From positions 1-17,253 of the forward strand of contig CAMFLD010000010.1 in assembly GCA_945957245.1 (NCBI GenBank): a stretch of DNA of 17,253 nt. The letters are read 5' to 3'. Under the pieces are notes generated by a model. That model had not been told where the DNA came from. It saw only the letters and a list, made by a program, of their open reading frames with translations, and searched no databases. The stretch comes from an uncultured Flavobacterium sp. GTDB lineage: Bacteria > Bacteroidota > Bacteroidia > Flavobacteriales > Flavobacteriaceae. The position numbers were made by a program, and so were the translations under genes. Of this stretch, positions 6,655 through 14,856 are shown one piece after another (the first letter of the stretch is position 1; every line of letters starts with the position of its first letter).

Positions 6655-6845
6655 TCCTGTAAATCATAAAGATTTAGATGATTATTTATAGTATCCGTGA
6701 ATATTTTTACCATCTGCGATTTTGGGTAGTATCTCACTAACTGAGTAAGTAGAAAAAACAAGGTGGTCAATAGAGCTTTGATAATTGCATTTTGACTTTT
6801 GAAATTCCGATATAAAGTAAGTTATTTTTAAAATTTAATTGACGA

Positions 6846-7742
6846 TTATTTCACCAATGCCTCGTCATAGGGTGTATGTACTAAGTTGTTGACTTTTAAG
6901 TAAATTGTATTTTGACTAAAATCCAAAAAAAGATGAAAACGCTTCAAAAAGTTATTTCCTAAAAGGTCATTATTTTCTTCAGTACTTTCTGTAATCGCAA
7001 CATTTATGGGAATTCTAAAAAAACGGTATTTTTTCATTCGTACTTCATCTAATAAAACCTGATCATTTTCTATTTCGTGATTATCTGAACCTGTAGTAAC
7101 TGAACTACCTATTTTAGTCATTTTACCTATTAGATTCCGCTTCCTTGCAAGTAAATTACTGATGATGATTGAACTATCACAACCCGTATCAAGTTCATAC
7201 CAATCCGTATTTTTTTTCCCATTAACGACCAATGTTAAGGGTATGTAGAAGAGATTATTTATTTTCCTGCATTTCAATTTTATATATTCCTTCGGAATTT
7301 CGGGAAGTTTATCATGGATAATTATTTTCTTAATCCCATAATTGATGTTTACCACTTTGTTTTCAAAGAAAGGCCAACCAATGATACCGTCTTCAAAGTC
7401 GTCATCATAATCCAAAACGACTAACCTTTGATTGGTTATATTAGTTGTGCTGATTTTTATGGTATTCGCAGAAGAAGTTTCCACTTCATGAGTGCCACCG
7501 ACACCGATGTTTTTATCTTTACCATCAATTTTACATATTGCTTTTTTATCTAGCACTGATTTTTTGATTGCATTTTCATCAGCTCCTGTATCAAACATAA
7601 AATTCAATTCCTCAGAGTTGTTGATACGTACTTTAATATAAATTTTATTGTTTTTACCGAGAATAAAAGGAATGGTGTCTTGGCCAAATAGAGAATTGGT
7701 CTGAAAGATCAAAAACAGGAAAATCAAGGTGATATTTTTCAT
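6846..7742 (-). CDS. Exported retropepsin-like aspartic protease with two catalytic lobes
   Basis: 298 residues. A signal peptide covers residues 1-20 (ends LFGQ). Two similar lobes follow, each with the features of a retroviral-type aspartyl protease half: FMFDTGADE (catalytic Asp51) with GIIG (119-122), and YELDTGCDS (Asp185) with DLLG (259-262). The two Asp residues are 134 apart. One chain can therefore make a pepsin-like active site, where single-lobe retropepsins must dimerise. Substrate unknown; location periplasm or outer surface. It is the last gene of a three-gene operon, starting 3 bp after the stop of the serine hydrolase gene. No PDZ domain, unlike some related Bacteroidota proteins. 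Confidence 0.82.
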   Translation of the reverse strand: MKNITLIFLFLIFQTNSLFGQDTIPFILGKNNKIYIKVRINNSEELNFMFDTGADENAIKKSVLDKKAICKIDGKDKNIGVGGTHEVETSSANTIKISTTNITNQRLVVLDYDDDFEDGIIGWPFFENKVVNINYGIKKIIIHDKLPEIPKEYIKLKCRKINNLFYIPLTLVVNGKKNTDWYELDTGCDSSIIISNLLARKRNLIGKMTKIGSSVTTGSDNHEIENDQVLLDEVRMKKYRFFRIPINVAITESTEENNDLLGNNFLKRFHLFLDFSQNTIYLKVNNLVHTPYDEALVK

Positions 7743-7745
7743 GAA

Positions 7746-9182
7746 TTAATTAATCGTTAAGGTTAAATTGTTATCAGGGGATTGGTCTGTGTTGGATGCG
7801 ATTTTGGGTACTGTTAGCCAATAGTTTTTATTCATCACAAACTTAAAAGTGTATAATTTTCCTTTTTCAAATTGTGTTTTGGGCACTTCCAATTCAAATG
7901 TATTATTACCAATTGAAAGCATTTGATACTTTGTGGTATCAGGATTCCAATCGTTAAATGACCCTGCCACCGTTATACTTTTTATTGATTTCAAATCTAG
8001 TTTCCTATTGAACTGGTAAGTGAAAATAACCTGATCATGGGTTAACCGGTAACCATATTGCATTTTTTCAGTGGATTGAGTTTCCAAGTCTTCAACTAAT
8101 CGTGTTGCGGTCTCATACAAATTGCCAAATGTGTTTTCCCCTGTAATATTGACAATAATACAGAGCCCGATATTCAATTCTGGATAAACAATAAATAGGG
8201 TGTTGGTACCGTAAGCGCCACCATGTTTATAACAATACTTACCATTTTCTGAGATTCCTATTTCATCCCAAAAATACCCTTTCCAAGTGGAATCATTATT
8301 TAAAATGTTACGTTGTGATTCGTGAACTATCTTATTTTTGGTATTCAATTCTAACTTCAAAAATTGGAGTAAATCGTTCATGGTTGAATTGCGATAGCCA
8401 CAGGCTCCCCATAAGTTTGTGTAACTATTGGGCATCAATATACCATTGTTATTGTATCCGTTGGCTATAGAAGTATCAGTTTTTAAATTACGTTTAGTGG
8501 AATTCATTTTAGTTTTTAAAAAAAAATTCTCACTTAAAAGTAATTCGAAATTTTTGTGATATACTTTTTCTAAAATAAGTGCAGCTATTTCAAGACTCGT
8601 ATTGCTGTAATTGTGTTTGTAACCAGGAACGGTATCTAATTGCATGGTTTTGAGGTCTTCCAAAAATTGCTGCTTACTGTAGCTTTCGTCAATCTTTTTT
8701 AAACGAAAAGAAGTGCTGTCATTGTTTATTTTTCTTATCTCACGAGTATCTGGGATTTCTCTGTCGAAAGCAGTTTTAAAAGAAATCAAATCTTTAATTC
8801 TTACTGGAATATTTTTATATTCTAGGTTTGGATAGGAGCCATGAAGATATTTTCTGATATCATCGTCCAGATTTATCTTCTTTTCCAAAACGGCTTTGGC
8901 CATTAAATATCCCGTCATCACTTTTGTGACTGAGGCAATTTCAAAAGAAGTTTCATTGGTTGCCTTGTTGCCTTTTCCTTTGTCAATTTCACCGTAGTGT
9001 TTTGTGTAGACTTTTCCGTCTTTAATTATTCCAACAGAAACTGAGCTTGCTCCAGATACATCTTTTAGTCTTTGCACATTTTCATCAATGAAAGTATAAA
9101 CTTTCGTTTCGTGTCTTAGCTTATCTTGTGAAAAAGTATATAGAGAGGTCGTGATACAAAAAAGTGTGAAAAAAAATCTCAT
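7746..9182 (-). CDS. Exported serine hydrolase, beta-lactamase class C-like, with C-terminal Ig-like/CBM48-like domain
   Basis: 478 residues: signal peptide 1-19 (YTFSQ), then a penicillin-binding/class C fold with SVTK (nucleophile Ser84, Lys87), YSN (Tyr192-Asn194) and KHGG (His320-Gly322) in place of KTG. Residues of about 378-478 form a separate beta domain with VAGSFNDWNP (405-414), the pattern of AMPK/CBM48-type E-set domains. Members of this superfamily are esterases, peptidases or cell-wall enzymes; the substrate cannot be read here. The LLSHTSG-like motif common after SxxK is replaced by LISFKTAF. It is the middle gene of the three-hydrolase operon, with 26 bp before it and 3 bp after it. 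Confidence 0.88.
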   Translation of the reverse strand: MRFFFTLFCITTSLYTFSQDKLRHETKVYTFIDENVQRLKDVSGASSVSVGIIKDGKVYTKHYGEIDKGKGNKATNETSFEIASVTKVMTGYLMAKAVLEKKINLDDDIRKYLHGSYPNLEYKNIPVRIKDLISFKTAFDREIPDTREIRKINNDSTSFRLKKIDESYSKQQFLEDLKTMQLDTVPGYKHNYSNTSLEIAALILEKVYHKNFELLLSENFFLKTKMNSTKRNLKTDTSIANGYNNNGILMPNSYTNLWGACGYRNSTMNDLLQFLKLELNTKNKIVHESQRNILNNDSTWKGYFWDEIGISENGKYCYKHGGAYGTNTLFIVYPELNIGLCIIVNITGENTFGNLYETATRLVEDLETQSTEKMQYGYRLTHDQVIFTYQFNRKLDLKSIKSITVAGSFNDWNPDTTKYQMLSIGNNTFELEVPKTQFEKGKLYTFKFVMNKNYWLTVPKIASNTDQSPDNNLTLTIN

Positions 9183-9208
9183 GAATTAGGTAGATTTAAA
9201 TTACTACA

Positions 9209-10105
9209 TTATTTAGTTTTTTTTGGTCTGTTAGCATTAGAGGTTTGTTGTTTAATCCATTGCATTGCAATCTCGAAAGGCTTTTTATCACTGTAAAAAA
9301 AGGTATTGTGACCCAAGTTAGGAAACAAAGTGTATTCGAAAGGTTTGCCATTTGCTTTAAATGCGTTTAAGTCTTCAATACAAAGCTTCACAGGCATTTG
9401 TATATCTTTTTCGCCATAGAGCCACAATCCTGGTATAGAAAGTTGGTGCAATGAAACTTTAGGATCAGTGGGTTCAAATTGATAGCGGTCAGCATCATTT
9501 TTGACATGCTCACGTGCCTCTGTTTCGGTATGATTGTTCCAAAAATTATTATCACCATTAGTATAGAATTGAAATCGTAGTTGTTCTAATGTAGTTATAG
9601 TTGGACAACTGAATAATACCATAAACCGCACAAGCGGATTTTGATTGGCCGCTAAAGGAATAATCCAACCTGCTTGACTGCCGCCAATGAGTCCGATAGG
9701 GATGTTTTTTATTTTTTTGTGTAACGCAGTAACCGCGGCACTGGCATCGTTGGCCAGTAGATTTAAATTGGTCGTATCGATATTGTTGGTTCCTACTTCC
9801 GGACCCGCATAAATACCGCCCGATGCTCCTACACCTCTTTTATCATAAGTGAAAACGGTAATCCCCTGCTTTGCCATTTCTGATGCAAACAGACCCATTC
9901 GGAGTTCTTGACCTGAACCGTGAACTATTACCAGTGCGGCATGGGATTGATTAGGACGATAAAGAGTTCCTGCAAGTAGTACCCCTTTACTTTTAAATGT
10001 TAGTTCTTCAGTTAGAAAGGACCGATTGTTGTGTTGTGCTTTTATGGGAGTAAATAAAGCTTGCAGTATCAAGATAATTAGAGTAAGTACTTTTGAAATT
10101 GGCAT
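9209..10105 (-). CDS. Exported alpha/beta hydrolase
   Basis: 298 residues with a signal peptide (1-23, ends IKAQ). It has the order of an alpha/beta-hydrolase: LVIVHGSG oxyanion loop (58-65), YDKRGVGAS (87-95), nucleophile elbow GGSQAG with Ser143 (a G-x-S-x-A form of the usual GxSxG), Asp234 in YGEKD and His266 in NLGHN. All three catalytic residues are present. A short cap lies around 170-215. The substrate is unknown; such exported enzymes usually act as esterases or peptidases. It is the first gene of a likely operon with the serine hydrolase and the aspartic protease. No TAnnTTTG match was found in the 184 bp upstream. Confidence 0.88.
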   Translation of the reverse strand: MPISKVLTLIILILQALFTPIKAQHNNRSFLTEELTFKSKGVLLAGTLYRPNQSHAALVIVHGSGQELRMGLFASEMAKQGITVFTYDKRGVGASGGIYAGPEVGTNNIDTTNLNLLANDASAAVTALHKKIKNIPIGLIGGSQAGWIIPLAANQNPLVRFMVLFSCPTITTLEQLRFQFYTNGDNNFWNNHTETEAREHVKNDADRYQFEPTDPKVSLHQLSIPGLWLYGEKDIQMPVKLCIEDLNAFKANGKPFEYTLFPNLGHNTFFYSDKKPFEIAMQWIKQQTSNANRPKKTK

Positions 10106-10260
10106 ACGTGTTCGTTGGATTGATTATTTATTAAATCGTCTGCTGCTTTACATCTGCTGCTGTATACATGGGCTAAAATAAATCTATAAAGTTTCTTTGT
10201 AAGATAGAATTGTAGTTACCAGATTGTTGTTAATTAAATAAAATAGCAAACGCAAGCCCA

Positions 10261-10284
10261 GCAATAGTGTAAAACCACTACTGC
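10261..10284 (-). terminator. Weak hairpin after the DUF5694 gene
   Basis: The minus strand reads GCAGTAGTG-GTTTTA-CACTATTGC, a 9-bp stem with one G-U pair, 6 bp past the stop codon. The downstream DNA is only loosely T-rich, so termination is likely but not certain. Confidence 0.45.
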
Positions 10285-10289
10285 ATCGG

Positions 10290-11150
10290 TTATTTTAGAT
10301 ATTTAAATGTGTTTTCAAGTTTGAATTTCGGACTTCTTTTCAAAAAATCCATAAAAAATGCTGTATGAGTTCCTCCCATTAATATAAATATCCTATCGTC
10401 TTTAGTCATGGGAATTTGATTCAAATTGGAAAACATTACTAAATTTCGATGATAAAATTTAGATGCCGCATCTGCACCTTCCGATTTTCCTTTATTAGAA
10501 ATATATAACAATAAATCTGCATTTATATTAATAAGGCTCTCCAAATATTGAGGATGGTTGTTAAGTTTAAATAAATCATAAAAGGGAATACCTTCTTCTG
10601 GATTTTTCTTATCGTTTTCATCCACCATTTTCCAATACTTACTAGTTGTGGTTTTATCAATAGGCTTTATTGTATCGCCTTGTATACTATAACTTTCTTT
10701 ATAATCTATTCCGTAAATTTTAGTAGCTCCACTAAGTCTTCCCACTTCATAGGCTAATAACTCTCTTTCGTCAGGATTTATAAATTTTTTGTTTGGATTT
10801 TTTAAATAGTCTAAGTAGTCAGCTTGCCGAATGCTATCTTTTTCAGGCAATGCTTCAATTACAATAATTGTGGGTTTAAATTCCGCCAAAAGTTTGGCTA
10901 CTCTATTGATTTCTTTTCGATTTTTTTTATCATTTTCATCGAATTCAGTCTTCATTGCATCAGAAGTCTCTCCCATATGAAATGTCGCCACATTTAGAAC
11001 AGGTAGAGCATCATCAAATTTGGTTTTGTAAATGTTTTTTTGTTCGTAAGACGCATTTTGTGCATGGGAACTTAATGTTGCTACTAAAAATAAAAAAATA
11101 ATAAGTCTTTTTATTTTTATGCTATTTTGTTTTTTAATAGTAGTTAACAT
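10290..11150 (-). CDS. Exported DUF5694-type protein (start corrected to ATG 11150)
   Basis: 286 residues when started at the ATG at 11150-11148. The open frame extends further to a TTG at 11183, but the signal peptide (KIKRLIIFLFLVATLSSHAQ) fits directly behind the ATG. The mature part contains LNVATFHMGET, TIIVIEALPEKD and a final GGTHTAFFMDFL. This set of Gly-His, Glu-x-Pro and GxxH motifs places it near DUF5694 and, more distantly, the TraB/TIKI and erythromycin-esterase group of metal-dependent hydrolase folds. I am fairly sure of the family label from memory and unsure of any activity. Single gene, with its own hairpin after it. Confidence 0.75.
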   Translation of the reverse strand: MLTTIKKQNSIKIKRLIIFLFLVATLSSHAQNASYEQKNIYKTKFDDALPVLNVATFHMGETSDAMKTEFDENDKKNRKEINRVAKLLAEFKPTIIVIEALPEKDSIRQADYLDYLKNPNKKFINPDERELLAYEVGRLSGATKIYGIDYKESYSIQGDTIKPIDKTTTSKYWKMVDENDKKNPEEGIPFYDLFKLNNHPQYLESLININADLLLYISNKGKSEGADAASKFYHRNLVMFSNLNQIPMTKDDRIFILMGGTHTAFFMDFLKRSPKFKLENTFKYLK

Positions 11151-11259
11151 AATTAAGCAGTTTATTGAAATCGAAGAACCCAAAAAAATTTTAGTTATAA
11201 TAATTAATCTGATTTTAAAATGTAGGAGTTTTTAAATTGAGAATTTATTTAACTCAAGT

Positions 11260-11298
11260 AAAAATCCCAAACTCCAAAATGATGAAATTTGGGATTTT
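11260..11298 (-). terminator. Intrinsic terminator of the large T9SS protein gene
   Basis: The arms AAAATCCCAAA (11261-11271) and TTTGGGATTTT (11288-11298) form an 11-bp perfect stem with a 16-nt loop. On the minus strand the stem ends in TTTTT, 20 bp after the stop codon. Confidence 0.85.
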
Positions 11299-11318
11299 GT
11301 CCATTAATGAATGATGAT

Positions 11319-14300
11319 TTATTTTTTAATAATTTTTGCGGTTTTAGTTTCATTGCCACTAGTCACTTTTACCAGATAATTGCCAGCAGGTAAATTTGTA
11401 ATATTTATTGATGTTTCATGGTTGTTTACAGATTTTGATAAGACTTCCTGACCTAACAAATTGTAAATAGAAACTACAGCAATCTCATTATCAGAAGAAA
11501 TACTTAAAATATCATTTACAGGATTTGGATATATTTTTAATTTATTTATTTCAAAATTTCCATCGGCTAAAGTTGTTGACGGGCAGTTAATAGCTGTGGG
11601 CACACTGCGCTGAGTGTAGGTTCCATCACCAAGTTGACCTAAATTATTGCGTCCCCAAACGTACAGCGTTCCATCGGTTTTAATGGCTGATGTTGTTGAA
11701 ACTCCAGCATCAATGGTTAACCAATCAGTAGCTGAACCAATTTGCACCGGAACAGAGGAACTAGTTGTATTACCATTACCCAATTGTGAATAATTGTTTA
11801 AACCCCAAGCCCAAATAGTGCCATTATTTTTTTTACCCACTGCATGTCCACCACCTACGCCAATATGTTGCCAATTAGTCGCAGTACCAATTTGTACAGG
11901 TGTAGTCCTATTGGTAGTAGTTCCGTCACCCAATTGACTGTATTGGTTGTCACCCCAAGCCCAAAGAGTACCATCGGTCTTAATGGCAAATGAACTACCA
12001 TTACCAGCATATACCTTTAACCAGTTAGTGGCAGTGCCAATTTGAACAGGGGAATCACTATTGCTTAAATTACCCGTTCCCAACTGTCCTTTGTTATTGT
12101 ATCCCCAAGCCCAAAGCGTACCGTTTGATTTAATTGCTAATGTAAAATCATAACCAGCAGAAACAGAAATCCAAGTGTCAGTTCCTAATTGCGTTGGCTC
12201 AAAGTAATTAGTGCTAGTTGATAATCCGAGTTGTCCATATCCATTCGAACCCCAAGTCCAAAGGGTCCCATTGGTTTTTATTGCTGCAGTATGACCTGTA
12301 CCAGCAGAGACGGATTGCCAATTATTACTTGTTCCAATCTGGATGGGCGACAAAACAGCACTTCCTGAAGTCGAATTAATATTCCCTATATTTTGTCCCC
12401 AACCCCAAAGCGATCCATCATTTTTAATAGCTATACCTGTAAAAGCGGTTTGAGAAACACTTTGCCAAAGATTGGCATTGCCAATTTGTACCGGATAATT
12501 TCGGCTAGTGTTGGCTCCATCACCTATTGAACCATTTACACTAGAACCCCAAGCCCATAATGAGCCATCCGATTTGATAGCTGTAGCACCCAAAGCAGCA
12601 CAACTAAGTTCAGCGAAACAAGTTGCAGTTGCAGCAACTGTTGTAAACGAACCACCCGAAGCCCAATTGGATTGAGTCTGTCCACAATTTGATTTTACCC
12701 AAAAATAATAAGTAGTATTTGGTGTTAAATTATTTAGAGTTGCAAAGGTATTTGATGTAGTTCCTGTAATTGCATTTGCAGAAAAAGGATCATTAACGGT
12801 ACTATAACAATAAACATAACCGTTACCTGGTGCAGGCGTTGGTATTGCCCAACCAATATTTATTGATGTCGAAGTAACACCATCAGTGAATAACTGCGTA
12901 GGCACACTACAACCCGAAGCAGCTGCTGTTGTAAACGAACCACCCGAAGCCCAATTGGATTGAGTCTGTCCACAATTTGATTTTACCCAAAAATAATAAG
13001 TAGTATTTGGTGATAAATTATTTAGAGTTGCAAAAGTATCTGTAGTAGTTCCAGTAATTGCATTTGCAGAAAACGGATCGTTTACTGTACTATAACAATA
13101 TACATAGCCATTGCTTGGTGTAGGTGTTGCTTCTACCCATGCAATATTATTAGTTGTCGACGTTAAACCATCATAAAATAATTGTGTTGGGGCATTGCAA
13201 CTAGTTGTAGAAGGTGTGGTAAACAAACCTCCAGAAGCCCAATTGGATTGAGTCTGTCCACAATTAGATTTTACCCAAAAATAATAAGTAGTATTTGGAG
13301 ATAAATTATTTAAAGTTGCAAAGGTATTTGTTGTAGTTCCTGTAATTGTATTCACTGAAAACGGATCGTTTACTGTACTATAACCATAAACATAACCATT
13401 ACTTGGCGCAGGATTTGGTGCTGACCATGCAATATTATTAGTTGTAGATGTTAAACCATCATAAAATAATTGTGTTGGGGCATTGCAGCTTGTTATTGTA
13501 GCACAAGTAATAGATTTCACTCTGTTTGTGTTTTGAGTTCCACAACTGGAATTAGTATTCAAATGATATCGTATTACTCCAGAAGTTGTACCTGATAGCC
13601 ATGTTAAAGGGGTTAAACCATTTGCTAAAATTGCTGTCCCTGCACTATTGGTAATAGTTATAAAGTCAGAAGCATTTGAACTACTAAAAGTATATTGCTT
13701 GTTTGATAATATATTTACATTTGAATATTCTCCTGCATAAGCATCTGCAACAATCTGTTCAGTACTTCCTGTACAAGAAGGTGTAAAAGTTGCATTAGGA
13801 TATAATCCGTAAATTGCACCGTTACAAGTTAATGCAGGTGGCGTAGTAAAACTACCTCCAGAAATCCATGCTCCAGTTGTAGCTCCACAGTTAGAGCGTA
13901 TCCAATAGTAATAGGTAGTACCTGCAGTAACATTTATTAATATTGAAGTAGATAAATTAGTTGTACTAAATAATGTTGGAGTAGAATTCGCATTAGGAGC
14001 ACTATTGGTTGTAACGATATAAATATCATAATTTGAAGATGGTACTGGTGATGCAGCAGTCCAAGTCATTTTACAAGAATTGGATGTTATATTTGTTACA
14101 GCCAAATTTGAAGGTGCAACACAGTTTGATGCATCAGCACATCGAATATAGCGAGACCTTTCCACTTGTTCGCTACCACAAGAAGCATTGGAATGAAGGT
14201 AATAGCGGATTACTCCTGTAGTAGTACCCGAATCCCATATTACTGGCTGTATGCCATTTGCATAAATGATCGTTCCGTTTGCATTAGTAATTGTAATATA

Positions 14301-14531
14301 ATCTGTTGTTACAGAGCTTGAGAACGAATATTGTTTATTTGCAAGTACATTAACATTGCAGTATTCGCCTCCCCAACTTTGGCTAGTTATTGTTTCATAG
14401 TTTCCGCTGCAAGCAGCAGTAAAAGTACTACTTGGGAATAATCCATTCGTTGCTGAAGTACATTGAGCAACAGCATTGGGAATGAAGTACAAAAATGCCA
14501 ATAGGCAGAATAAAGTAATTGTTTTTTTCAT
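11319..14531 (-). CDS. Large T9SS-secreted surface protein with FN3 modules and an RCC1-type beta-propeller
   Basis: 1070 residues. Order: signal peptide (1-22, ends AVAQ); a roughly 110-residue Cys-rich module (GLFPSSTFTAACSG...) ; an FN3 domain (about 139-232); a second copy of the Cys-rich module (about 236-345); three FN3 modules of exactly 96 residues each (about 345-632), almost identical to one another; seven RCC1-type repeats (about 650-990; each with GTLWAWG, GQLGDG and PVQIG), enough for one seven-bladed propeller; and a type A T9SS sorting tail (about 1000-1070; IYPNPVNDILSIS, LLGQEV, LPAGNYLVKV, TAKIIKK). The tail directs export across the outer membrane and attachment or release at the surface. 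Adhesion or carbohydrate/protein binding is plausible; there is no visible catalytic domain. Confidence 0.9.
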   Translation of the reverse strand: MKKTITLFCLLAFLYFIPNAVAQCTSATNGLFPSSTFTAACSGNYETITSQSWGGEYCNVNVLANKQYSFSSSVTTDYITITNANGTIIYANGIQPVIWDSGTTTGVIRYYLHSNASCGSEQVERSRYIRCADASNCVAPSNLAVTNITSNSCKMTWTAASPVPSSNYDIYIVTTNSAPNANSTPTLFSTTNLSTSILINVTAGTTYYYWIRSNCGATTGAWISGGSFTTPPALTCNGAIYGLYPNATFTPSCTGSTEQIVADAYAGEYSNVNILSNKQYTFSSSNASDFITITNSAGTAILANGLTPLTWLSGTTSGVIRYHLNTNSSCGTQNTNRVKSITCATITSCNAPTQLFYDGLTSTTNNIAWSAPNPAPSNGYVYGYSTVNDPFSVNTITGTTTNTFATLNNLSPNTTYYFWVKSNCGQTQSNWASGGLFTTPSTTSCNAPTQLFYDGLTSTTNNIAWVEATPTPSNGYVYCYSTVNDPFSANAITGTTTDTFATLNNLSPNTTYYFWVKSNCGQTQSNWASGGSFTTAAASGCSVPTQLFTDGVTSTSINIGWAIPTPAPGNGYVYCYSTVNDPFSANAITGTTSNTFATLNNLTPNTTYYFWVKSNCGQTQSNWASGGSFTTVAATATCFAELSCAALGATAIKSDGSLWAWGSSVNGSIGDGANTSRNYPVQIGNANLWQSVSQTAFTGIAIKNDGSLWGWGQNIGNINSTSGSAVLSPIQIGTSNNWQSVSAGTGHTAAIKTNGTLWTWGSNGYGQLGLSTSTNYFEPTQLGTDTWISVSAGYDFTLAIKSNGTLWAWGYNNKGQLGTGNLSNSDSPVQIGTATNWLKVYAGNGSSFAIKTDGTLWAWGDNQYSQLGDGTTTNRTTPVQIGTATNWQHIGVGGGHAVGKKNNGTIWAWGLNNYSQLGNGNTTSSSVPVQIGSATDWLTIDAGVSTTSAIKTDGTLYVWGRNNLGQLGDGTYTQRSVPTAINCPSTTLADGNFEINKLKIYPNPVNDILSISSDNEIAVVSIYNLLGQEVLSKSVNNHETSINITNLPAGNYLVKVTSGNETKTAKIIKK
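12637..13500 (-). repeat. Three tandem 288-bp FN3-coding repeats
   Basis: The same landmark (GCCCAATTGGATTGAGTC on the plus strand) recurs at 12661, 12949 and 13237, exactly 288 bp (96 codons) apart, with long identical stretches around it. These are recent in-frame duplications inside the large T9SS gene; the outer limits given are approximate. Confidence 0.9.
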
Positions 14532-14543
14532 AGTTTTTGATCT

Positions 14544-14750
14544 TTAAAGTTCCTTTTTATTTTTATTCCAAAATATTGTATGTAAAGTGCCAATAATTGA
14601 CGGTAAAGTCGAAATCATTGTAGTTCCAATTTCTAAACCGCAACTAAAAAAGCAGTTACTGATGCAATTAATGCTCCTATCATTCGTCCCAAATAACATA
14701 TCAACCAAGCATTACTATTACAACCCGAAAATTTTGAAAGTGATGATGTG
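14544..14750 (-). pseudogene. Relic of a membrane-protein gene (C-terminal fragment, frameshifted)
   Basis: The minus strand, with one frame change near 14641, reads NAWLICYLGRMIGALIAS, then VTAFLVAV, and after the shift LEIGTTMISTLPSIIGT followed by LHTIFWNKNKKEL and a stop at 14546-14544. The pattern RMxGAxIAxxTAFLV...LPxxIGT...K resembles the end of a Bacteroidota multi-pass membrane protein family that I remember but cannot name with certainty. Upstream of about 14750 the frame is broken by stops and no start is present. The relic ends 12 bp before the ATG of the large T9SS gene. What is seen is a protein-like sequence in two frames; the decay is an inference. Confidence 0.6.
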
Positions 14751-14797
14751 CTTAAAAGAACTATTTTCAATTTTTTTTATCGTTAATTAGTTAAGAA

Positions 14798-14820
14798 AAA
14801 TCCATTTTTGTAATGGATTT
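14798..14820 (-). terminator. Intrinsic terminator of the 590-residue T9SS protein gene
   Basis: AAATCCATT (14798-14806) and AATGGATTT (14812-14820) form a 9-bp perfect stem with a 5-nt loop. Read on the minus strand the stem runs into TTTTTC, 36 bp after the stop codon. Confidence 0.8.
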
Positions 14821-14856
14821 CATTGTTTTTTAGCAATTATCTATTATCATTTAAGA

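Noticed and set aside
6476..6770. Minus-strand ORFs overlapping the end of the tetR gene
   Set aside because: Their composition is that of the antisense of tetR and AT-rich flank; no signal peptide, motif or convincing start.
10138..10170. Imperfect direct repeat TCTGCTGCT...TACAT upstream of the hydrolase operon
   Set aside because: Two short copies only, no matching promoter element, and easily explained by chance or slippage.
11151..11183. TTG start at 11183 for the DUF5694 protein
   Set aside because: The extra 11 residues precede a complete signal peptide that begins at an in-frame ATG (11150), so the shorter form is more likely.
14587..14790. Plus-strand ORF of 67 codons
   Set aside because: It starts with GTG, has no ribosome site or family resemblance, and the opposite strand carries recognisable protein-like sequence (the membrane-protein relic).
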